Part shown: positions 24,301 to 36,300 of the stretch, one piece after another
Numbering within the stretch: position 1 is the first letter of the stretch
How the letters are laid out: each line of letters begins with the position of its first letter
Assembly (NCBI GenBank): GCA_029237695.1
Contig: CM055265.1
Coordinates: 108,302,773 to 108,366,772, forward strand
Length of the DNA: 64,000 nucleotides
Source: Conchocele bisecta
Taxonomy: Eukaryota > Mollusca > Bivalvia > Lucinida > Thyasiridae
Reading direction: 5' to 3'
Notes under the pieces: generated by a model
What the model was told of the DNA's origin: nothing
The model's database searches: none
Seen by the model: the letters and a program-made list of their open reading frames with translations, nothing else
Position numbers and translations under genes: made by a program

Positions 24301-27300
24301 TTCTATTGTAATATATATGCATGCTTTTCATCAATTAAAAATTGCACGAAAATGGCTAAAATAGTCAATTTATTTTGTTGTGTCATCTTGTTGTTAGTGT
24401 TCTGAACCCAGCCTCGCTTTGGAAATTATATACAAAGGGGAGTAATTATCTTCACGATAAGTATATCTTGCGGCCCGCTTTGGTGCACCATTTAATAGCT
24501 TGTCGTAATTACATGTAAGTGGTTTAATTTAGCATGACCATTAGTATCTCACACCACCAGTTGAAATTAATAACGGTCATATAGTCTGTATTAAAACGAT
24601 AGCCTATGTGGCGCGGCCTGTGAAAACCGCGAGTTTTTTTGTAACAAAAAATATTTCATTGAATGCGTCAATGGTCGCTAATGGTCGCTAATGGTCGCTG
24701 TTTGCAGTAAAAAAATGCCGCGTGGGAACGAAAATCGCTGGTCGTTGTTCGGAGGTGGTCGTTATTCCAAGGTCTTTTAAAGAACAAATTGGACGTGGGG
24801 GGGGGGGTTTAACTGGCCGTTGTGGACAGGTGGTCGCTATTCACAGGCGGTCATTAACACAGGTTCGACTGTACATTGTTATAGTGATAAACAAGTACAA
24901 CCATTCATATTCATACATCATTTTCAGGGAAAACACTTTAGACCATAATCAGCATCACAATTAAATCTGACTGATCTACTATTTATAACAGACATTACAA
25001 TGACAGAATGGTTGGTTTCCAGCGTATTCAGACCATGCAGATACGTAGACTGGTCAGGGACTGTGCCAGTCATTTTTATAAGATCTCCATCCTAGCTGGG
25101 GACAATATATACAAGTCTTATAAATATGTATGGTGGTATAACTTCCATACCAGGTATGGAAGGTGTTCGAGCCATTTCCCACCCTTGAATATAAGCCAAA
25201 AAGATTTTTAAAAAACAAATATCATGTCTTGATCGGTGAGTATGTCGTCTTGACAAGATACTTATCGTGTCAAGACGTCTTACTAACTGGTCACGACGGG
25301 ATAAATTGTATTAAGTCGTCTTATTGTCTTTAATCGATGAGCAGAATTGAAGACATTGAAATAAAAATCGACGTCACTAGTGGGCAGCATCACGTTTTTG
25401 ACAAGATTTCGTGATAATTATCGCGTCCAATTTATCACACCTTGACCAGTTAGTAAGACGTCTAGACGCGATAATTAAGTAGTTAAGACGTCTCCTATCA
25501 GGTGTAGTAGGACAACTTAACTATCACGTTATCACGTTTTGTAGATGGCAGAAATATGCCACCATAAATAGGTTACCTAACCGAGTAACTTCCCTTGGAA
25601 CTTGACTCTAGAATTGGTAGCATGTGGATACATGGACTACAGACTGATAGACATGTGTGACCAGTGTAGATGATCCTGAAAGACAGTTGTTATCATATTA
25701 TAAATAAATAGACTGATAAACATCTGTCATTCCTGAACACAAACAACTTTAGGTTTGAACAAGGGCATCGTTATCACAGCTAATCCCCTCGCCTTGACAA
25801 TACACAAAAAAAAACAAACCCTTTAACGTTTTTGCTTAAGGTGAACTTAAGTCCTCAGTGACCTTGACCTTAGGCGGTCGAACGTGGGTCGTATGCGAAA
25901 CAAAGCACCATCCCAAGACACACATTGTCGGCAAATATTATCAAAATCGGTACTACCGTACGCATGTGCACACGTACGCACATGAACTAACTCTATATCG
26001 CTCTTGTGTGGGGGTAATGCGCAGATGCGCAGGCTGATCTGGGCCTAAGCTGGTCATCCACGTAAAAAGATCCCTTAACTCCGCCAGTGACCTCTCCATC
26101 CACAACAACAACAGTACCTCTAGCTGCTGCGAGACCATCACTCCGGACTTCACAGACGTAAATACGGAGCTCATCGTCGCGGTCGGCATTCTCCGCGAGT
26201 TCCGCCTCGATCTTGATGCCAAAGTCGGAGTTGGCGTCGTCCTTGCCCATCTCCACCTGGTACGTGCTCTTCTCACACACCTCCACCAGCTCACACTTCT
26301 ACAACGTCAACACCCAAGGCCAGAGGTCAAGGTCATAGTTGAATTGGTCAAATTTACTTAATGGTGTTCATTTATTTAATTTATAAAATGGTGTTTAACA
26401 GTCTGTCAACAGCGAAGGTCACCTCCACCAGCTCACATTTACACAAGGTCAATGGTCAAGGTCACTAATCAAGGTCATAAAGGTAAAAAGAGGCTGACTT
26501 TCAATATTTAAGCTGTTTGTTTGGTGGACATGCTTAGAAATATTTGTATAGTCCAAGTTCATAGGCAGAGGTTAGGGTCAGAGGTTTTGGTAAGGTTGAT
26601 CAAATATGGTAAAAACAAGATGATTCTCAACACGAAGCTGATTGGTGGAGTACAGTGCTCCGATATTATGTTTTATATACAATACTCAAAGGTAGAGCTC
26701 AAGGTCAAGTTGAAATAAATAATATGGTTAAACAAGACTTATTTTCCACATCAAGCTGACTGGTGGAGGACATTTGATTAAAAGTATGTTTTATAATCAA
26801 TACTCAAACTCAGAGGCAAGGTGTAAGGTTGACCAAATATGGACAAAAGGTGTGAGGACTGGGTAAGGTCGACCACATATGGACAAAATGTGTGAGTACT
26901 TGGTAAGGTCGACCACATATGGACAAAAGGTGCGAGGACTTGGTAAGGTCGACCAAATATGAACAAAAGGTGTGAGGACTTGGTAAGGTCGATCAAATAT
27001 GAACAAAAGGTGAGAGGACTTGGTAAGGTCAACCAAATATGGACAAAAGCACATTTTCCACATCAAGCTCAGGTGCGGATCCAGGTGCACGTCCCCTCTA
27101 AAATTGGTCAAGTTTATATTTTAAACCATTTATTTCGTAACAGATCTGATTATTTGCTTATTTCTCACCCAAAGTGTATGTTGTTACCACCCAGTTGAAC
27201 CATCTCGTCGAGACGGTTCAACTGAGTGGTAACAACATATACTTTTGAAGAGAAATAAGAAATGCATAAAATGATTAACTGAATTTTATGAAAGTTGACG

Positions 27301-30300
27301 ATCATATGTGTCTCGTTTGCCGTTGAGAATCCACGCCCCCTATAGACCTAAATCCTGGATCCACCCCTGAAGCTGATGTGTGATTTGTGTTGTACATATG
27401 CATGTTTTTTTAATAAATGCTAAGTCGCAGTTCAAGGTCAACATCATAGAAAGGTTGACGAAAAGTGGATCTACATTGATCATAAGCCCCATTTCTCCAG
27501 TCAGAGCTTAATAGAAATTATAAAACATTAACATGATAAATTGCCAGACTGATCCATTCAAGCATTGTTGATCCAATTATCTGAAACCAATTGCTGCGAT
27601 GCAAGCTTGCTTTATGATCAAATCAATTCCAGCTAACATGTTTGCGGGAGCGTAGCCCCATTCAAGGAAGTTGGAATTGACCAAATAACACAATCAGAAA
27701 TTTATCCTATTACAACCCAGTTACGCAATGTAATAACTCTCCACAAAATAGTTCCAGAAGCTATTCTGTCATGGAAGCCATTTTGTCGACACAACCCGAC
27801 ATCAGCAGGGGTGCCGGAAGCATCATAAGATTGGTCAAGCAAATCTAGTGGATGCCCCCGCTACCCACCCAAAGTGTATGTTGTTAACTCTTGAGTTGAA
27901 CCGTCTAGCTAATGATGTTTGTATGAAGAATTTTGTTGATTTGTTTCTGACATTAATGTCATTAACCCTTACACCGCTACAAAAAAACATGCTTTCACAG
28001 CACTTTAGAATAATTTACAACATGCTTTAACAGCACTTTAGAATCATTTCCATTGGAAATGATTCTGAAGTGCTGTCAAACCATGTTTTTATTGAGAAAT
28101 AAGGCAAGATACAAAAGCAACAGCAGACGACAATTGTTGTGTGTAGCGGTCTAAGGGTTAACTAACATAACATTTTCCACCTACATGTGCACATCATTGC
28201 AAGTAAAGATTTCCCAACATTGGCTGTCAGTGTATGTCAAAACAAGAAACGTACGAGGCAAAGCCACGAAGGCCAGGTTTTTTCCAAGCATAGACACTTG
28301 GATAACATAATTATACCCACTTTTTGTAGACTAGATGGCCGTGGCCTGCATGTCGCGCCTTGGGGTGAGGCATGGACACTAAAAAAATAGATATAGTAGA
28401 TGGAAAAACTTTAACGAAAAAACTTTAACCGGACACACGGACGTACGGACGGACGTATGCCAAAATGCCGACGATATCGCGCTTTCTGCAAGCGGGTGCG
28501 ACAATGATGATAAACACCCATGTGAAGTATCAAGGTAATGGGTGAAGCAGTTGCAGAGATATAGTACACAAAAAAACTTTAACAAAAAAATTCAAAGTAA
28601 TTTGACCTTGACATTGGGCACAGGGGCCGCACGGTTGGGGGGTAGAATGAAAATATGGATGATGATAAACAGCCATGTGAAGTTTCAAGGTAATGGGCGA
28701 AGCAGTTGCAGAGATATAGTATAACAAAAAACTTTTAACCAAAAAGGTTTAACCAGACGTACGTTAAAAAGTTAACGTTGAAAATGGCTAAGTCAATTAC
28801 GTAGAAATAATAGGTGAAGGTAAAAAAATGGTCACATGCTGGATAGTTGTATGTGGTAGGCACCCCTCGATTATGAAGCTGTGAAAGTTTGGTACAGTAA
28901 CAAAGAAATGGACTCAAACACGAAAACTTAACATTGTAAACGCGAAAACTTAACATTGAAAATGGCTAAGTCGACTGCGCGGAAAAAATGGGTGAAGTTA
29001 AAAAAAAAAGTAACATGTTGGATAGTAATATGTGGTGGGCACCCCTTGATTATGAAGCTGTGAAAGTTTGGTGGTCCTAGGTGGTACAGTAACAAAGAAA
29101 TGGACTCAAACACGAAAACTTAACATTGATTGTGGACGCCGCCCGCCGCCCGCCCGCCGCCCGCCCGCCCGGCTTTCGCCAATCCAATAGCCTGGATTTT
29201 TTTCTTCAAAAAACCTGGCTAATAAAAATTTGCACTTACTAAAATCAAACTTTGCTCTTACAAACTTCTTAGTTTTACAAAGTTTAGTGAAACGGGCAGA
29301 AGGACAGTACTCGGGCTAAACTTACCAGCTTCTTGATGTTATGTCATGGCTGTGGGTAATTAGTTCATTAAAAATTAAATATATGAACTATAACTATCTT
29401 ATTGTTTGCCCGCCCCTTTGCAAACACATTTCAGTTCAAATGTAGCCTCACCCCTAAGTGCCCTTTCGACAATACTACAACACTATTGGCCGTAGGTAAT
29501 TAGTTTATTAAAAATTCAATATGTGAACTATGACTATCTTATTGTTTGCCCCGCCCCTTTGTGTACATACATGTTAAAATGTAGCCTCGTCCCTAAATGC
29601 CCTTTCCACTTACACTATCGGCCGTTTGACTGAGAATGTATTAATTATTTATGATTATAATGATGGCACTGATTGACTGTGCCCATGTTCAATTTACCAG
29701 TTTCTTAATGTTTTGTCCCGGCTGTGGGTAGAGATAGGTGCCGGGTGGAGCCCCGGGCAGGGTCACCCTGACATAGTGGTTACGCGGGCTCAGCTGTCGC
29801 TTGTTACACACAAACTCCAGGATATCAGCCGCCGTCGTCTTCTTTGATATGCCCAGGGTCACTGACTGTGAATAAATATCAGCCATGGTGAATTAACTGA
29901 TCGACTCATTTTGGTGTTACGTCCATTCACTAGCAAGGTCATGATATTATACAGATGGGAATGCATCTGTTTGGAGAGTATTGGACATACATCACTAAAC
30001 TTAATTAGGATAAAAACATTAAAAAGACAGTACGCGTGTCCTGATGCGATGTCAGGTACTTTTTGTTTCCAATAACAGCAGAGCTCCATATAACGCGCGT
30101 ATTGGCTTATTTTACACACTTATTTTAGCTGAATATGTATTGATTATCAAAAGTGGGAGTAAAAAATACTCACAGCAATGTGAAAATATGCATTGATTTT
30201 CAAATCAGTGAAAATACTGTAATAAAGTTGAAAATTTACTTAGTTGACCTGCAAAAAGCAAACAGTGTTTGCTTTTTGCAGCTCAAATAAGTGAATTTTT

Positions 30301-33300
30301 AAATTTGTTATATTTTTTATCATTTGTTCCCTATTTAATAGCAAATAAAATCAATAATAAATTTGTAAAAGTAAAATATGCATTGAATTTAAAATATGGG
30401 GGTATAATACTCTTTAGATACAAAACTTATCTGGAGCTCTGTATATGAATTCATCATTAAGATACAGCACACCCTCTGGTTATAATACAGTGGAACCTTT
30501 CTAAACCGGACACCCTGGGAGATCCCCAGTGTGTTCGGTATAGAGATGTTCCACTGTAAATCGAGTGTCAAAGCAGACAAATAAATCAATAATACAAATC
30601 AGCCATAGTTTTCTACTAGATTGGTTAGTTGGTTGGTCGATCAGTCGACCCGTGTGTGGGTTGGTTGGTCGATCAATCAATCAATCAATCAATCAATTGA
30701 TTGGGGATGTCATCTGTTCAACAGCAAGGTCATACACAGACGGGAGGTTACCTGTTTGTTGGAGCACTATGTATACGACAATAACATGAAGAACAAGAAA
30801 ATTCAAATTTTCACAAAGACACATCACAAATTTTAGGTCATGTTCAAAATTAACCCTTACAGTTACACCGCTATCTTAATATTTTGTTGTCAGAAATAAG
30901 GCAAGATATAAAAGCAACAGCAGGTGAAAATTGTTGTGTGTAGTGGTCTAAGGGTTAACTTACTTAAAAAAACAAAACATGTTTTCAGTCGATGAAAATC
31001 GGCTCCAATGCTGACAATATACATGTGCTGTCAAATATATTTTCAACGACAAAAATGGGAAATAAAAAATATACAACAGACGACAAAATTTAATTCGGCT
31101 TTATATGGGCTAATGTTAGAAAGACCCTGGTTTAACATAGTTGACATAGTGGAGATACCACATACCTGTGTTGCCCGGTAACAAAGCCATGTTTGACCAT
31201 TAGTCCATTGGTGGGTCACATGTATACGTTGTTGTGTACATACAAATACTTTTTGTGGTCTAGGTGGAAATTTGTTTGCCATTTTGCACAGCTTAATATT
31301 GGATATCAACCCTTAGACCGCTACACACAAGAATTGTCGTCTGCTGTTCCTTTTACATCATGAATTATTTCTCAATAAAAACATGGTTTGACAGCACTTC
31401 AGAATCATTTCCCATGGAAATGATTCTGAAGTGCTGTCAAAGCATGTTGTAAATTATTCTAAAGTGCTGTCAAAGCATGTTTTTTTATGATAAAAATGGA
31501 AAATAGAAAATAAACAGCAGCTGCAGGCCATTTACAAGTAGGTCCCACAGTATCCATATGAATAGTGAAAGTAGGAGAGACTGGCCTTATTGGAAAAATT
31601 TAAATGCTTGTAAATGCTTGGATTTAACGACGGCACTGGCTCGATGACCTTGCATGTCGTCTCCCAAGAAGGGGAGAAAGGAAGGAAATGGATGCAGAGG
31701 AAACCGGCCCCAGGAGGCCTAGCTCTTATTCGAATAGTCCCCTCTGGTTCTTTAACGTTCCCAGACTCTCCTTCAAATCTGATACACGGGACCGCCGTTT
31801 AAAGTCACCATCCGAAAGGACTAGTAGAGCAGGAAATAAAAAGTATCTCAGAAATACTGACGCCCTGGAACTGAACCCTGAATTGAACCCGGGTCGCCAG
31901 CGTGGTAGTCCGACGGTGTTACCCCTCGGCCACTGCCTGCTCATTATTGGATAGGATGCGGTTACATTATATAGTAAAACTATTTGGTGTGTTATAACCT
32001 ATAGCATACCTGATTGTTTGGTACCGTTATTTTAGAGAGCACTTCCTGGGAACCAGTGGACTCGGTCGGAGAGCTGGTTCCATCTTTGCTGAGAATGTCA
32101 CCCATAACTTCGTCAATTTCCGTGGCCTTATACACACACCTGGCGGAGAAAATGGGCTGGCAGTTAAGTATTGGATTTTTAAGGAATTAAATGCGAGCGA
32201 GCGTTAGTGACAGCAGCATTTAGTTCCTGGAAAATCCAATATGTGAGCAATCACATATTTATAATTAGCCAGGTGTATAATGCAGTCTCCCATCCGTGTA
32301 TTGATTTTCTATTTGCTGTTGAACAGGTAGTCATTAAACCTGGTAATAAAGTGAAAGCAACAGCTAAGGTTATATAGAGACAGGGCCACAGTTTAACCCT
32401 TACTACGCTGAATTAAATTTTTTCGTCTGCTGGAAATGTTTTATTTTCAATATTTCTTGATTAAAACCTGTTTTGACAGCGCATGAGAATCATCTCCACT
32501 GGAGACGATTCTCATGTGCTGCCAAAACATGTTTTTGTTAAGAATTTAGACAAAAATAAAAAACAGTAGACGACAATTTTCGTCTCCAGCGTAGTGAGGG
32601 TTAAAGTCTCATCCGACAGACCAGTGCACAGGTGACGGGAAAAAAATCACATGACAGTACATATATATATAGTATATTATCTATACAAGTAACAACAGAC
32701 TATCAGATTAGTTGTTTCGATCACCTGTGGACCAGTGGTATGGAAATACTATGAAAGTATTTTTGATGCCCAATGCGAGGTTTGAACCCACAAACTCCGG
32801 ATTGGAAGTCAGGTATTCTATCCTTAGACAACAACCCATCCCTAAATCTGGTAATATGCAACTTGTTGGGAAAACAAATCTTGTAGTATGTGGAATAAGT
32901 TGAGCGCAATACAGGCCAGCGATTGGCGTAGAAAGTAGGGCGCATAATAAGTAATACTTATAGTTCACATATTGAATTATGAGTAAGTTAGTTTATTACA
33001 AATTCAATATGTGAACTATAACTATACTGGTATGTAATTGGCGGTTTGACACGAAGTGAGCGCGTGTGTGGACGGTAATATGCTTTGCGTCTCGTAAACT
33101 GATGACAAGGCATAAAATCAGTTCTAAATACAGCGCTGAACATTTAATTATTAATTTAATAGATATTGGCGAAAGCTTAGCAATATGCGATTAATTGAGA
33201 CGAAATGCTGTTCTTTCATTGGTCGAGAAACAAGGCTAAACAATAAGAAAATGTACAATTGTAGGTCTTTGTCCCGAGATTCACTCGGTATGAGAGGCAT

Positions 33301-36300
33301 CTTGTCAATTTGATCATGGCAGGCAACATACATGAGTGACTGTCTGGCAAACAGTGTAGCCCCAGATCAGCCTGCACAGATGTGCAGGCTGATCTGGGCC
33401 TACACTGGTTGCAAATGTCATAAGCCCCATTTCTCCCCATTTCTCCGGTCAGTCACAAATATGAAACGGCAACCTAGTGAAAATTACTATAAAATCAATA
33501 AATATAATTCAGCGAATAATATTAAGTTATCACATCTGATACACTGGCTGACTGCAAATATTCCAAAAATATGACAAGTACACGCCTGTCAGATGAAAAG
33601 ATACGAGGCATGAAATTGACAACCTCCTGCCGACAGCTGTCAGAAGCAATCTCCACTATTATGACGTATTTCTTATATTAGGATTATGCCTGCACTTATC
33701 CTAATTTTGCACTAACGAACATTTTAGTCGTACAAAGTTTAGTGAAACGGGCCCCAAATGCATATGTTCTGTAAGAGCCCTGGGGCCCATACTAAAACTC
33801 CTTATGACTAAAATGTTTGTAAGTGCAAATTTAGGATCGTCTGGAAATTTCAATTCATGGATTTACATTTATTGAGCAATAATGCTCAATAAATGTAAAT
33901 CCAATAATTGTTTATAAGAAAACATTGTTAATGTGAAATTTGCACTTTTTGCACTTACGAACATTTTAGTCGTACAAAGTTTAGTGAAACGGGCTCCTGT
34001 TCTGGAATTACTTTAACACGATGCAATATTTTTATTTTGTTCAAAATCAATATTTGCAAAACTAGAGAAAGTGAGCAAGGGTTCACGTATACCCCTGGCT
34101 GCCGCCTGGACCGACAAATAAAAACTTTAACCCAAATATTTAAAAAACTTTCACCCAAATTTCGAAGTAAACCAAAGCCGGGCCAACAGTTCGATCCTGT
34201 ATATAACCTGCTGCATTGGGGGGAACTCCAAAAATCAGAAAGGAATATTTACATCAAAATAAATAAATTCAGCCCTGAAATTACAATAACCTGACCTGGT
34301 GCCAGGTCCATACCACACCAAAGCCACTTCCCTAAAAGTAACAGGATTAGGAATAATCATATTACTCATACAAGGGGTAAAACCAGATTCAACCCTCACA
34401 TACAAGAATGCCAAAGACGTACCTGAGGGCCAAACCAGGTCTCCGGTCGGGATTCTGGTAAGGATGAATCCCGATCGTTAAATTACTCATCGCATGCTCC
34501 CAACCACGACCACTGGTTTTCATTGAAAGCAACATGTTGATTACAAACATTACATAGTGGATAGTCAATTACATCTTGTCATGTGCTTCAGTCAATGAAC
34601 CTTTGGCAACAATTATTTGTAAAATCCGGACAGACCATGCTTGATAAACTGTATCAGCGCCAAGGCATGATTCACTTTGGTATTGATTAGCATGTATTTA
34701 GTCAATGCATAGCTGGCTAAACAATTATTGTCACATGACTGCCATTGTTCGACACCGCTCACAGCCATGTTCAAACGTACAGCGCGTGCTGTTCGACCAT
34801 GGCTGTAGACAATGCTCATTCCGGGGCCAAGCCAACACCTACGTAATGCATGTGTCTCATGACGTTACTAGAACGCGCCATTACATCACCAACCTAGTTC
34901 ACAACAGTCGTGCTGAAATTTTCAAATTGATGCGGCTTCATGACGCGCCGTGTACTGCGGCCCAGGAATATGTATGGGTAAATTAGAGTTTTTAATGCAG
35001 CAGATTATCAAAGTACCTAAAGTACTGCATATATGCTCAAATTGCATGATAGTTCCGCAGGAAATGCAACAATAAGGTTCGACCATGTCCGGCCGTGAGT
35101 AACCGTTTGCTGTGGCACTCGGGAACTGTTTGAACCCGCGGCCTACGGCCTTGGTATTCAAGCAATTCCCTCGTGCCACGACAAGCGTTTACCCATGGCT
35201 GGACATGGTCAAACCTTATATTTAGTCAATGCATAGCTGGCTAAACAATTTTATGCGGTCAACACAGTGCGTATGTGCCGTGAAACACTGTGCCGTGAAA
35301 CATTTTTTATATCCTGTCGATACGACCTAATCACTGCGTATGAATATGTGCGGTGGCTGGGGTTACGGTATTTATTTTGCATTTTAAATCCATTTGTATA
35401 TGTTGACGGGATAAATAGAATAGTAGGTTAGTGCCGTGAATGGAAAAAATATCTGGCGCGGCACGGAAACGGGATGTGCTCGGCAGAGCCTCGCCCATCC
35501 CGTTTCCTAAGCCTTGCCAGATATTTTTTCCCATTCACGGCACTAACCTACTATTTTCTATATAGGTGCACACCAGGGCTTCTAAAATTTCAGAATGCCA
35601 ATCGGTCCAGAGTCCAGACATAACACTGTCGGCCATTGTCGGAGCAGACACCCCCCCACCACCCCACTTCTATTAAAAACTTTAACTGAAATTTCGAAGT
35701 TCAAACAAAGTACTAGAAATAATGGGATAAATGTCGTATTGGGATAAATAAATCGTGTTTATAAACAACAAAAGTGGACAAAATTGTGTATGCACCGGGT
35801 CACGTGGTGTGCCTAAATAGCGCAAAGACGGAAAAAATGCGAAACGACAGAGACAAATCGTGATGCCGATTGATTGCAGGTAAATTTTCGGTAGACTAAA
35901 ATAAATTAAAACTTTACAAGTCTGTGTCTAGTTTTGTTTTATATTTATCCTCTCTGCCGGGTTGCCAAGCCGGTAAGTTGTCTTTGTGAATAACGACAAA
36001 ATAGTTTGTTGTTCCATTTCAATAATAATCGAATGACGGACAGGGCCGTAGCCAGACCTAAAAATGAGACGAGGCGAAATATTGTGAACAAGCGAGCGCA
36101 AAGCGCGACGCGCACCGCTAACGCGGGGTGTTTGGGGGTCTTCCCCCAAGAAAATGTTGACATCTAGATCGTCATAGACGCGATTTCCCAGCACTTAGAT
36201 CACCGGATACGGCAATAAATAATAAAAAAAAATAATCTCAAAATCTGAGACGAGGCGGCTGCCTCGTCTGCCTCATCATGGCTACAGGCCTGACGGACAA

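Larger units (their letters stand above)
32347..32870 (-). mobile_element. SINE S1 split by two transposons
   Basis: 'gcaacagctaaggttatata' ... 'tgaacccacaaactccggat' on the plus strand is an S1 element in reverse orientation. It is interrupted at TTTAA by a family B element and at GACCAGTG by a hAT-like element. The whole copy at 51135 shows both empty sites. Confidence 0.85.

Noticed and set aside
26797..27111. Open frames with '[12 protein letters not shown]' repeats on the minus strand
   Set aside because: These are translations of the 40-bp minisatellite, not a repeat protein.
29135..29172. CpG-rich 'cgcccgccgcccgcc' tract as promoter or CpG island
   Set aside because: Under 40 bp, at the end of repeat P, in the middle of an intron, with no other promoter sign.
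35100..35180. Possible tRNA gene (GTGGCAC...GTGCCAC with GGTTCAAAC)
   Set aside because: The pairing is part of a larger 135-bp foldback; no anticodon arm of the right shape and no A box at proper distance.
34694..35251. Solo LTR or LTR retrotransposon
   Set aside because: The direct repeats are only 33 bp, with no TG..CA ends, primer-binding site or coding remains.
36043..36293. Possible unrecognised exon with '[17 protein letters not shown]' on the minus strand
   Set aside because: Bounded by inverted 'ggccgtagccag'-type sequence, no phase-compatible splice sites for TIAM, no family likeness.
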